From the NCBI GenBank assembly GCA_964058845.1, contig CAXKVR010000804.1, positions 1-18,709 on the forward strand: a DNA stretch of 18,709 nt, written 5' to 3'. Origin of the DNA: Carex sylvatica. Lineage: Eukaryota > Streptophyta > Magnoliopsida > Poales > Cyperaceae. The translations under genes and the position numbers were made by a program. The notes below the pieces were generated by a model. The model was not told the DNA's origin, did no database searches, and saw only the letters and a program-made list of their open reading frames with translations. Each line of letters starts with the position of its first letter. Positions within the stretch are counted from its first letter, which is position 1. Of this stretch, positions 1 through 8,663 are shown piece by piece.

Positions 1-1937
1 TCTTGTCAAAAGATTGGCTCATATTATTATTTTTTTTTAATTTATTGCTGACGTGTCTTAATAGAAACTCTAAAATTAATTTTAAAGATATGAGAGTTAG
101 AAACTTAATTTTTAAAAAGTAATTAACAATTATTTAGAAATTCGTTTGAGTTGCTGGAATGTAGGTTTTTACGATTACTGAATTCAACTATAAAGGAAGA
201 ATTTTCAAATTTAAATAGATGCAAGTACACTAATCGGAGTTCCATATAGTTAATTTATGATCATATCACCAATTTGCAAATATCATTAAATATTTGCAAT
301 ATGAAATGACTAACATATATAAATGCAACTAAATTGCAATATTGTGTATATTGGGGCTTGCATGTACAATCGTACAGGATTATTGATAATATTTGTACCG
401 TATTCATATTTTTTTCCTTTTTTTAATGCATCTTCAAATGAATAGGTGAATGAAATAGTTGTGAATTTAACAAATTTTAAGAGATTTAAGAATATTATAC
501 TATATTATTTACATTAGCAAAATAATTAAATATGAATTACGTGAGTTCTACATTCAAATTATGAATTTCACGCATCATCGATCGAATTTTTCAAATTTCA
601 AATTTATTATTATATTTTTTACACTGGACTTTAATATTATCTCTTCAATTCAAATAAATTAGATTATGGGCGATAGAAGAGCGTAAAATGAGAAAATACT
701 AAATAGAGTTTAGTTCAATAAAAATAAGAAATATAATTGGTAATTAACTAATTATTGATCTAAGAATTGCCAAAATAACCTTCAACTAGGAAAATAAGTC
801 GTTTTGAAAAGCTATCACCATATTGGGAAATATATTGATGAGGAGTTGTGAAAGTATTTCGTGTATTTCAAAATAACAATTATAATATTGATAAATCTCT
901 ATTTTAAATCCGAACTTTCATTATTTATCGCATCATATTTTGTAAATAAAAGGAGAGAGAGAGAGGGAACTAATTTTTAATAAATGGTATAATAAACATT
1001 TTATAAATTAAAAATGAGGTTTAATAAAAAAAAAAGACAATAAAATGCATAGCTTTGTGAATTTCTGACGTTTAGAAAGGTAAATAAATAGTATAGTCGA
1101 ACCAAAAAAATTAAACCAAGGAAAATTGAAAATAGCAAAAGAGAAAAGAAAAGGAAATACATCAAAAAAAGAAGAAGAAAAAAAGTACAATAGAAAGCGG
1201 AATTTTAGTAATCAACTAACGGTATTACTTAATTTGAAATTTCTCCATTCAGTCACAATTTGCACTTGGAGATGTATATGTATCTATTTGGATTTATCTA
1301 TGAAAATTATATCATCTCTCTCTCTTTCCACGATAAAAAGACAAAATGTATAATATCCAATTTCTATTCTACTACTTTTTTTTAAGAGCAGTCATGAAGT
1401 CACGATAAAACGACATATGTGATGAATAGGATTAATTTAGATCTCATTGACTTTAAAAAAATTAAATTTTTATATATTTTTTTATATAATTTAAAGTAAA
1501 ATATTATGGATATTGTACAGTATAAAAGAAATTTATATAATTAATTTTTAATCTGTGTTTAACTTCTATAACTTGAAAGTCTGACTTCATCTCTAATTGC
1601 TCCAAGTGTTAATTTTATCAAATTAGTTCAATCAAATCCCTAAAAAATAAAAGGCGGCATGTGTGGAAGAGAAAGCTTAGAGCCTTAGCCGTTTCATGCT
1701 AAATGATAGGCAAAATCTTCAAAGCTTCGTAGCTGATAGCTGTAATCCTTTCTCGATTAAATTATTTTAATAATTTTGTAGAAATTGATTGATGTCGATA
1801 ACCTATGTGTGAAACCATTTTTCATGCTATTTATAATTTATGTCAATTGTTTAAACGTAATTTTCTATTATTTTTTATACTGGAATTTTTTTTTTTTTAC
1901 TGAACTGCATTTAAAAAAATGGAGGAGTCATGCAAAT
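1..1937. other. AT-rich intergenic DNA, no gene seen
   Basis: No reading frame here looks like a protein: the few short ones are low-complexity, built from A/T-rich codons. A (GA)n microsatellite lies near 951-967 and a (CT)n run near 1315-1327. A slightly less AT-rich patch at about 1650-1760 has no motif I recognise. I see no RNA gene or transposon end in this stretch. Confidence 0.7.
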
Positions 1938-2088
1938 ATTCTCCGCAGAGCTGTGTGCAGTTTTTAATCTAGTCTGTTTGTTTTGATCGAACGGATCAGA
2001 TTAGAGGAGACCTAAATTTTTAAAATCTAATCTGATCTATCAAAACAAACAAATCAGATTAAAAGTTTCACAGAGTTTCGCAGAGAAT
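1938..2088. repeat. Short foldback repeat (MITE-like)
   Basis: The two halves are imperfect inverted repeats of each other. The core arms contain CTGTTTGTTTTGAT on the left and ATCAAAACAAACA on the right, and both contain GATCAGATTAGA or its complement. The pairing can be followed outward to ATTCTC at 1938 and GAGAAT at 2088. The loop is about 20 bp and AT-rich. I see no clear target-site duplication, so the class is unknown. A miniature transposon is the likeliest explanation. Confidence 0.6.
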
Positions 2089-2400
2089 AGTGTTCCAAAG
2101 AAGCCGGTGAAGGCGGGACCCACATAGGCTGACCTTATCCACACAAAATGGTCTCGAAGCAGTGCATCCTTTCTTCTCAACTTTGAATTCCAGAAATATA
2201 AAATTAATATTTTACCGATTCCTTCAACTTTTATTAAATGCATCATCGGGAAGTTGATAAATAGAAGCTTCTATTCGTTCCTCTCTTCTAGACCTCGCAA
2301 TCAATCAATCAATCAATCTCCTGATTCAACGATCTCTCTTTTTTTTTTTTTTGTTGTGCGAATTGCGATTCTATCTCAGATCATTCATGGTTTCATACTA
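2089..2400 (+). promoter_or_regulatory. Promoter-plus-leader-like segment with no gene behind it
   Basis: This patch is richer in G+C than its surroundings and has the look of a plant promoter followed by a 5' leader. A TATA-like GATAAATAG lies at 2256-2264. About 30 bp later comes a C/T-rich stretch, a (CAAT)5 repeat at 2298-2317 and a poly-T run. The first ATG (2387) is followed by a stop after seven codons (2408-2410). A good 5' splice-site consensus GTAAGT lies at 2476-2481. No exon or known protein follows. It could be the 5' end of a gene whose body was lost or lies in a distant exon, or chance composition. The inference is weak. Confidence 0.3.
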
Positions 2401-2926
2401 TTGCTTCTAGAACTATGATTTGCCAATTTGTTTTTATTTATTTTTTCATTTTTGTGCATTCTTTTTTTTTAATCCGTAAGTAATTGTATTGATTCAAAAT
2501 ATTACAAGTAGCTGTTACACAATATTAAAGTAACAATATTAAATAACAAGTGTCTTTAAAAATATTCAGCTGTAAAAACAAATAAAAATACAAAAATATG
2601 TGCATATGTGAATACAAATTTAATAATTATTACTTGATTAGAATTATTCCAATTACAATCTAATTACTTATTTTAATAATTGTTATTTCAATTTCTCAAT
2701 ATTAATAATTTTGATAATAATAAAAATATAAAATATATTTTTTATAAAAAAAAAAACCCTACGTAGAATAATTTTTATTATAATTACGTTACTAGCGAAA
2801 TTTTTTTCTACAACGAAGCAATACTCGCTATTCAGAACCTTAAATACATTTGACTGTTTGTTTTATAAAAAAGACTAATACACAAACGAAATATTAAATA
2901 AATGAATGGATCGTGGCTGTCGGCCT
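2401..2926. other. AT-rich intergenic DNA, no gene seen
   Basis: Very AT-rich DNA with no reading frame of note. Apart from the GTAAGT splice-like site at 2476-2481, I see no motif, RNA gene or transposon terminus. Confidence 0.65.
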
Positions 2927-3010
2927 GTCCCAGGTAGGTAGGGGTGCAAACGGGTTGGATATTATCCGACCGTACCCACTATCCGATCCATTTACACCCC
3001 TAGTCCCAGA
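2927..3010. mobile_element. 64-bp hAT-like mini-element with 8-bp target duplication
   Basis: The element runs from TAGGGGTGCAAACGG at 2939 to CCATTTACACCCCTA ending at 3002, so its ends are inverted repeats of the TAGGGGTGYAAAYGG type. Its interior is itself a palindrome-like pair of ATCCGA and TCCGAT segments. GTCCCAGG (2927-2934) on the left and GTCCCAGA (3003-3010) on the right form an 8-bp direct repeat with one mismatch, the size made by hAT transposases. Four extra bases (TAGG) separate the left copy from the terminus and look like a slippage duplication of the end. It has no coding capacity. The same terminus recurs at 11782 and 12402. Confidence 0.75.
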
Positions 3011-3827
3011 TGTCTACTGTCTACACAATTCTGATGTGACCTCATGCGGATGTCAGCTTCACCCCCAGCCTCAGTTATAATTCGACGAAACCAACGAAAA
3101 GATCTTAATTATTGAACAGTGTCATAGATTTTGATTAAAAAAGATCTTAAATAAGAATCTCATCATTAATTCTGATACTTATGTCTCGTATAAAAATCAA
3201 ACCTACGAAACCAATGAAAAGATCTTAATTTGATAGTATTCTTTATCTGTGTTTTAAAAATCGGTTTATTCAGCCAAATATTCGTATTCGGTTAGAATTT
3301 GAATAGAAAATTAGTATTCGGTTCAATATACGGTTTTGAATATTCGGCCACATATTCGAATATTTGATCGCATATTCGCCCTGATTGAGATCGATATATG
3401 AATATTTCATTTAGTATGAGATGATGATTGATATTTTAATATTTCATCACTAGTTTAAAATATACAGTCAATCATAAATACTTTCTTTGTATACAAACTA
3501 ATATAAATTTTTATTTTAAAATATACATATATAAATCTGAATAAAAATCTGTATATACGATCACATACTGTATATACGATATGCAGTGACTTTCCGTGTA
3601 CCACATAGGAATCGATTTTTAAAACATTGTTCTCTGTAGAGACAATGGGACAGGTGTTTCCCATAGTCCAAATATCTTCCACATGTCATCAATTTTTACA
3701 AGCATTCAGTACACTGCCTAACACGTATTAACTATTAATTTGATTTTATCAATAGATTCACAATTAATATTTGTATTAAATTAGTACTTTATCTTTGCTA
3801 CATGGATTATATCTTCTTTAATTTTGG
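3011..3827. other. AT-rich intergenic DNA with short repeats
   Basis: No gene is seen. A 26-bp direct repeat lies inside and is listed separately. Around 3265-3380 the words TATTCG and ATTCGG recur many times in a degenerate series, resembling the interior of hAT-like elements such as those at 11641 and 12261, but no terminus is visible. The reading frame at 3455-3682 on the minus strand has no recognisable feature. Confidence 0.6.
3085..3230. repeat. 26-bp direct repeat pair, 120 bp apart
   Basis: Positions 3085-3110 and 3205-3230 are the same 26 bases except for one C/T difference (core CGAAACCAAYGAAAAGATC). A third partial match, AAAAGATCTTAA, lies near 3138-3150. The pair may be an old local duplication or a target duplication flanking a decayed insert of about 94 bp. 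No element ends are recognisable between the copies. Confidence 0.6.
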
Positions 3828-4268
3828 TGCGTTTGGGTGACACAGGAATAGTGCTAACTCAAGAATAGCTATTATTTTTGGCGAGTTATTCTCAACACAA
3901 CACGTTTGGATGAAAAAAAACGCTATTCTCAATAAAGAAATAGCGCGGGTTAGCTACTATTCTACTATTCCTATAGGATGCGTTTGAATGAAACCACGAA
4001 TAGCTCGGAATAGCATCTATTCTTGAATTCAGAATAGTAGATAACCTGACATTCCTAAGGAATAGCAGAATAGCAGCTAATTCGAGCTATTTTTTTGTTG
4101 AAAATAGCATTTTTTTAATCCAAACGTGTTGGGTTGAAAATAGCTCACCAGAAGTAGCAGCTATTCCTGGACCACCCAAACGCACTCCATAAAATGCTAG
4201 GTTAGCGGCTCTTCCAAACTCAAAAATAGCTGCTATTCCAAGCTATTTTTTATTTATCCAAACGCAAT
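3828..4268. mobile_element. Composite foldback MITE cluster in the ERF promoter
   Basis: Two overlapping inverted-repeat pairs of one family are present. Pair A has GTGCGTTTGGGTG near 3829 and CACCCAAACGCAC ending near 4187, and its arms continue through AGGAATAG and a shared CACGTTTGG. Pair B has TGCGTTTGAATG near 3979 and ATCCAAACGCA ending near 4268, with arms matching over about 50 bp through GAATAGC and CTATTC words. The pairs interlock (A-left, B-left, A-right, B-right), so this is not a simple nested insertion; two related elements were probably recombined or fused. GTGCGTTTGG-type ends are common in plant miniature transposons. I could not find a convincing target duplication, so the superfamily is not assigned. 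The right end is about 210 bp from the ERF TATA box. Confidence 0.7.
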
Positions 4269-4411
4269 GAATTACTGAGGAATAATAATTTTCCAGCAGA
4301 TGAAAAAGGGCGAAAGACATTAAAATCCAAATTAGTGACAAAGATCACTGTACTGATAAAAAGCAGGTAAACGAAAAAGATTAAAATATTAGGTAAAGGT
4401 TACAAATTCAA

Positions 4412-4490
4412 CACGTGCGTCAAAAGGAGGAAAATTCAAGGAAGCAAGAGATGTCCACTTTTTTCCCCAAATTTAAGCCTATATATATAT
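4412..4490 (+). promoter_or_regulatory. ERF core promoter: G-box and TATA box
   Basis: A perfect G-box CACGTG lies at 4412-4417, overlapped at once by CGTCA (4418-4422), the complement of the TGACG element, which also forms a TTGAC W-box core on the minus strand. The TATA box is the TATATATATAT run at about 4480-4490. The C/T- and CAAA-rich sequence after it, about 80 bp without any ATG, reads as the 5' leader. G-boxes are bound by bHLH factors such as MYC2 and by bZIP factors; TGACG by TGA factors. Jasmonate or stress control is therefore plausible, but this is inference. Confidence 0.65.
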
Positions 4491-4594
4491 CATCTCCCTC
4501 TCAAATTCACCTCAAATTGGCAAATATTCCAATCTCCTTTCAAAATTCAAACCCCAGTTCAAACCAAACACCTCTCTCCTTTCCCAATTCAACC

Positions 4595-5392
4595 ATGACA
4601 AGCTCCAACCACTCTCAATTCGACTCAATATGCCGCTTTCTCTTGGATGAACCGGCAGAGAGAAAGCCGGTACCGATCTACTCCCGAAGCACCAGCTTCG
4701 GAAGCATCATTGCCGAACAATGGAATGAGCTTCCTTTCCGCCTTGACGACTCCGATGACATGGTTGTATACACCGCCTTGCGCAATGCATTCTCCCACGG
4801 GTGGTCACCAGACGGGCAACCACCGAATTTAGATATCAAATTAGAACCAGAATTGGAGAACCTAGAGATACGATTGCCAGAGACAAGTACACAACCTGAG
4901 CAACCAGCAGTGGAAGCTCAACCGCTGGCTCCGGTGAAGAAGCACTACAGAGGAGTGAGGCAGAGGCCGTGGGGAAAATATGCGGCCGAGATTAGGGACC
5001 CAGCAAAAAACGGGGCCCGTGTGTGGCTCGGTACATTTGACACGGCTGAGGATGCTGCGATAGCATATGACGAGGCTGCGTACAGGATGCGTGGGTCCCG
5101 TGCTCTGTTAAATTTTCCTCTGAGGATAGGAACAGGGAAACGGCACTCGCCGGAGCCGTCGGTATCCCCGACATCTAGCTCATTGTCATCCTCTGGTTCT
5201 TTCAATTCATCTCCGAAACGGAGGAAGAGAGGAGAAAAGAAGGAGGCAACAGCAGTTGCGGCTGTCAATCAAGTTCGGGCTACTTTGCCGGTTCAGACAC
5301 AAACCGGTTTGCGATTGGGGAACCGACCGGAGGTCTTTCCCGGTGGCCCGGTTCAACAATTGTCACATGTTGGGCAATTGTTGGTTAGTTAA
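4595..5392 (+). CDS. Ethylene-response-factor transcription activator (AP2/ERF, group IX)
   Basis: Nuclear DNA-binding activator expected to recognise the GCC box in ethylene, jasmonate and defence promoters. The 265-residue protein carries one AP2 domain at about residues 117-176 ([20 protein letters not shown] to LLNFPLRI). Ala in AAEIRD and Asp in GTFDTAED are the residues that separate ERF from DREB proteins. The N-terminal acidic motif [16 protein letters not shown] (51-66) and the C-terminal LLVS resemble the AtERF1/AtERF2 type of group [13 protein letters not shown] (206-216) is a likely nuclear localisation signal inside a Ser-rich tail. There is no intron, as usual for this group, and the GC content is far above its surroundings. 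I chose ATG 4595 because the TATA box and leader lie just before it. An in-frame ATG at 4451 is upstream of the TATA box and would add 48 unlikely residues. The gene looks intact. Confidence 0.95.
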   Translation: MTSSNHSQFDSICRFLLDEPAERKPVPIYSRSTSFGSIIAEQWNELPFRLDDSDDMVVYTALRNAFSHGWSPDGQPPNLDIKLEPELENLEIRLPETSTQPEQPAVEAQPLAPVKKHYRGVRQRPWGKYAAEIRDPAKNGARVWLGTFDTAEDAAIAYDEAAYRMRGSRALLNFPLRIGTGKRHSPEPSVSPTSSSLSSSGSFNSSPKRRKRGEKKEATAVAAVNQVRATLPVQTQTGLRLGNRPEVFPGGPVQQLSHVGQLLVS

Positions 5393-5600
5393 AGAAATTG
5401 CGCAAGAGATTGTCAGATTAAAAAGAAGAAGAAAAAAATGCAGAAGGATATGATAAAAAGAAATGCGCTATTAGAGTTGATTTAAGAGGGTATGAGTTTT
5501 GTTTTGAACTTTGTTTGTATAAAAGTTTGTAGAAGAATTGCTTTATTCTTTAATGAAGAGCCGTTTTATGAAGTCAAGGATCAAGATAATGAATGTTCTT
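5393..5600 (+). other. Probable 3' untranslated region of the ERF gene
   Basis: After the TAA at 5390-5392 comes a purine-rich stretch, then T/G-rich DNA with TTTGTAT and TTTGTAG words at about 5514-5535, the type of far-upstream polyadenylation signal used in plants. An A-rich AATGAA near 5551 could be the near-upstream signal. No canonical AATAAA is present, which is normal in plants. The end is estimated, not observed. Confidence 0.45.
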
Positions 5601-5725
5601 AAATGAAATGACTTGAATAGCACAATTGCTACTGTCCAAGTAGTAACAATGGTTGAAATCTAAATTTGACAAGAGGAATTGCAATGATGCTAATTGCTTG
5701 TTGAAGGGAGGATTCAAATAGAAAC

Positions 5726-5864
5726 TATATATGGGGTAAAGATTTTAACAGATTAGGTTTGGCTCCATGCAGCGCACTGACTGTAGTATCAAAACAGGGC
5801 TGCACATGGATTGTCCGCTGCATGAAGCGAAAATTACTCTGTTAAAATCTTTACCCTATATGTG
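5726..5864. other. Long near-perfect hairpin: MIRNA-like foldback or small MITE
   Basis: Positions 5726-5774 pair with 5816-5864 in one register with no bulge: 49 positions, four isolated mismatches and a few G-U pairs, around a 41-nt loop. The strongest blocks are 19 perfect pairs (5734-5752 with 5838-5856) and nine perfect pairs (CATGCAGCG at 5766-5774 with CGCTGCATG at 5816-5824). Stem length, loop size and scattered single mismatches fit a plant microRNA precursor. I do not recognise a known mature microRNA in either arm. The alternative is a Mutator-type MITE: ends GGGTAAAG and CTTTACC are flanked by CTATATATG (5725-5733) and CTATATGTG (5856-5864), a 9-bp repeat with one mismatch, although these flanks are low-complexity. 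Strand is undetermined. Confidence 0.5.
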
Positions 5865-6197
5865 AAGTGTTGTCAAAAGAAAATTAAACTGATAAGATGG
5901 ACTGTTTCAGTCGAGGACAGGTAAGACTTTTCATCGCCAAATCAGAAACAAATGCATGTCAAAAGGAACTTTGCTTTCCTATTTTGCAATTATTTTAGTG
6001 TAAAGTTAGCAAGTCGGCAAATGCATGGGAAAAAGGAAATGTCAAGCTGTGAAACAATGATACGAGCGTACTAAGAATAGAGATAACAAGTTAACCATAG
6101 CATAAATAGTGTTAGCATTCTAATAAAAAAATATAATGAGAGTTGCACTATATGTTACTTTGGAACATGCAGATCGATCACTACCATAGATATATAT
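5865..6197. other. Intergenic DNA, no gene seen
   Basis: No coding frame or RNA gene is visible. Two copies of AAATGCATG (near 5950 and 6019) are each followed by an AAAAGGA or AAAAAGGA word, a weak direct repeat containing the RY element CATGCA. Nothing else stands out. Confidence 0.6.
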
Positions 6198-6609
6198 TTT
6201 TTGTTTGAGAAGGAATCCAATCACATTCTTTTTTTTGTGACACTTTTTTTTGTGACACTGTATTACACTCTCTATTTTTAAACTTTTTAAATTACAAACA
6301 GTTGATCCAAATCCTTCAACATAATGAATATGTTAAAATGTGCTTGCAGACCAAATTTTATATTTTTTAGAATATTTTTTACTATTTATTAAGTATTTAA
6401 CAAAATAACTATATTCAGACCGTTAAATTTTTGTACCCATCTTAATAAATAGTAAAAAAATTCAGAAAAATATAAAATTTGATATGCAAGTACATTTTAA
6501 CATATCCATCAAGTTGAACGGTTTGGATCGACTGTTTGAACTTTGTAAACATAGAATGTAATCCGGTATCACCAAAAAAGAGTGTAATTGGATCCTTCTC
6601 TTTTTGTTT
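6198..6609. mobile_element. Mutator-like MITE with exact 9-bp target duplication
   Basis: The element occupies 6207-6600 (394 bp). It begins GAGAAGGAATCCAATCACA and ends TGTAATTGGATCCTTCTC, long inverted repeats that continue inward over most of each half, through AAGTTCAAACAGTCGATCC-type and ATGTTAAAATGTRCTTGCA-type segments. It is flanked by identical 9-bp copies of TTTTTGTTT at 6198-6206 and 6601-6609. A 9-bp duplication is the signature of Mutator-like transposases. A TTTTTTTTGTGACAC unit is doubled near the left end (about 6228-6257). No coding capacity: a non-autonomous element. The duplication is low-complexity, but it fits the termini exactly. Confidence 0.8.
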
Positions 6610-6971
6610 TAAAGTTTAAATAGTTAATTTAAATTGTTTAATATAAAATTGTGCTTGGAATCAGAATTTATAACTTTTATAATTTTTTATTACTTTTTAG
6701 ATTGATAAATAACTATTTTTCTTGGATAGTCTACAATCTTCTAAAAACTGTGATTTTTTTTATCTATATAATAACAATAGTAAATAAGTTTTAAAGAAAA
6801 TATAATCATCAATTGTTTAAATTTTAAAAATGAATATATAAATTCATAGTATAACTTTTAAAAATGATTCAGATTGACTATTTGAATTTTAAAATTGTAA
6901 AAATAACTTGTAAAAATATAATATCAAGATCAGATGTGTTATCATAAAATTGTGTAATTGAATCTCTCCTC
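6610..6971. mobile_element. Older, left-truncated relative of the adjacent MITE
   Basis: This segment follows the same plan as the element ending at 6600. It has a GTGCTTG word followed by a T-rich stretch near 6652, a GATTGACTATTTGAA arm near 6875, and a right end GTGTAATTGAATCTCTCC near 6952-6969 matching GTGTAATTGGATCCTTCTC of the neighbour. It is more diverged and lacks a recognisable left terminus. It may be an older copy into which the 6207-6600 element inserted, but I could not see its left end upstream of 6198. Confidence 0.5.
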
Positions 6972-7615
6972 ATATATAAATTCAGATAAATTCATAGTAT
7001 AAATCGATCTGCACATTACAATCATAGCCTCATTAATTATATAGCATCATTAATTATAATGATAATGAATACAATATGATGAAGCAATTAGCAAAAAACT
7101 AATCCCAAAAGAAAGAGTTAGGTCAACAAACTGGGTCCCTTATATAGAAAGGGTTCATAATACCTATGAAGTAATGAATGTTTGGACAAAAAAAAATTAG
7201 ATCCATAATACACTTTAATAATAACATTTGTTGTCATTAGATCATTAACCTGCCTAAACCTCATTCATTGATTAAAAAAATAAAAAAAATGATTAAAACC
7301 GAAAGCGTGCGCTGATTAGTGGGGAGTACATTAAAATACTGTTTTGCTAACAAAACCATGACCTCACATGGTTTTCATTTTGATTTCACGAGGATTATGA
7401 TAATGATATTAGATCTCAATCTTATCCTTCATGATTTTTTTATGAATGGATGATTCTTCCTGATTAAAATAGAATATTAGGTTAACTCCAATAAATGCGA
7501 TGGTTGAGATTTAAGTATTTCGACAAAAGTAGATATTTTCAAGAACCTTTGTCCCTTGGTTAATTTGAAAGGATAAGACGTCACTAATTAATAAAATCAA
7601 GATTTTGCGAGAACA
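6972..7615. other. AT-rich intergenic DNA, no gene seen
   Basis: No gene or clear repeat boundary. The 16-bp word ATAAATTCATAGTATA occurs near 6838 and again near 6988, probably an old local duplication. The rest is AT-rich DNA without recognisable motifs. Confidence 0.6.
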
Positions 7616-7875
7616 TATATTATGCAATATTTTTTAAAAATAAAATAAAATTTAAAGATTTCAACGAAACAATCACACTGATTTTTTTTTTATGAAAAAA
7701 GAATCGGTAGAGGCAGTTTATAATGCAGACAATAAATGTGGTGGAGCAAATGCATTTCTGCCTCCACCGATCCACAAAATCGGTAGAGCTGTTTTTCATA
7801 AAAATCAAATCCAGCGTGCTATTTCGTTGAAATATTTAAATTTAATGCTATTTAAAAAAAAATCTATATTATGCA
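7616..7875. mobile_element. Foldback MITE with 11-bp direct repeats
   Basis: The element (about 7627-7864) folds on itself. Terminal A/T-rich arms meet in TTTCAACGAAA and its relatives (near 7660 and 7823), then ATGAAAAA arms, then GATCGGTGGAGGCAG-type arms close to a short loop. TATATTATGCA is present exactly on both sides (7616-7626 and 7865-7875), consistent with a 9- to 11-bp target duplication and a Mutator-like origin. Two reading frames across it (7620-7808 minus, 7692-7886 plus) are by-products of the inverted repeat, not genes. Confidence 0.7.
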
Positions 7876-8663
7876 TACAATTTTAGTAAAGAAAAAATAT
7901 TTTTGTATTTTTGTATTTATATTTTATAATTTTATTTTTATATGAAAATATCATATGTAACATTCATATTTGAATTCATAATTATTCATACGTATATGCA
8001 AAATACTTGTCAATTTTCTTATTTTAAATAATTATAAAAATTCAAATTAAATACTCTATCGAACAAGTAAACTGCAATTCTCATGAGTAATTTTTATTCC
8101 TAACAAACATAAACACTATTTGAAAAAGAATATTAATATATCAAATTTTCAAATAAGAAGTACAAATAGAAAATGTATTTTTTAATTCTCTTTTGTAAAT
8201 TGTCTTTTTCTTCATTAGATTATCCCTTTTTTTTATTAGTTGGGTTTTTGCCTCCCAAATCCAATCTTCAAAAGCAAGATTATTATTATATTGTTATTTT
8301 GCCGCCATATGAGGATTAGGTATATTTTATATATTACTTCATGTATCCATGATGAATTAATGTTATTTTAATTCAACATGGACTTTTTTAAGCTTTTCTT
8401 TTGAACGCACCTTGTGTTAAATTCAATTATTCGTTTGTTCTTTCAGATGTTCCTTCCTTTAAAAAAAATAAATTTAAAAGCCTCATAATTGCTTCAAATT
8501 ATTTCATTCCTTCCAGCTTGTCCAATTTTCTTTGTTTAAAAAAAATATAAATTAATTCTAATTCTTATGTGAATGGATAGCGACCGTGTTATGTTACTTT
8601 TGTACAATCATATTTTAGCCTTCTTATAATTCTAGGATTCATTGTGAATTTATATATATATAT
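7876..8663. other. AT-rich intergenic DNA, no gene seen
   Basis: No coding frame, RNA gene or repeat boundary is seen. The stretch is T-rich with several poly-A and poly-T runs and ends in a (TA)n tract next to the following MITE. Confidence 0.65.

Noticed and set aside
2040..2246. 68-residue minus-strand frame
   Set aside because: It overlaps the foldback repeat and the leader-like segment, has no recognisable domain, and its length is expected by chance.
4415..4594. N-terminal extension of the ERF frame, including an in-frame ATG at 4451
   Set aside because: The frame opens with GTG, and the TATA box at 4480-4490 lies within it. The translated extension is low-complexity and unlike ERF N-termini, while ATG 4595 follows a clean leader.
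4945..5268. Antisense and overlapping frames inside the ERF gene (also 4647-4832, 4992-5174, 5256-5453)
   Set aside because: They are shadows of the G+C-rich ERF coding sequence in other frames, with no motif and no promoter.
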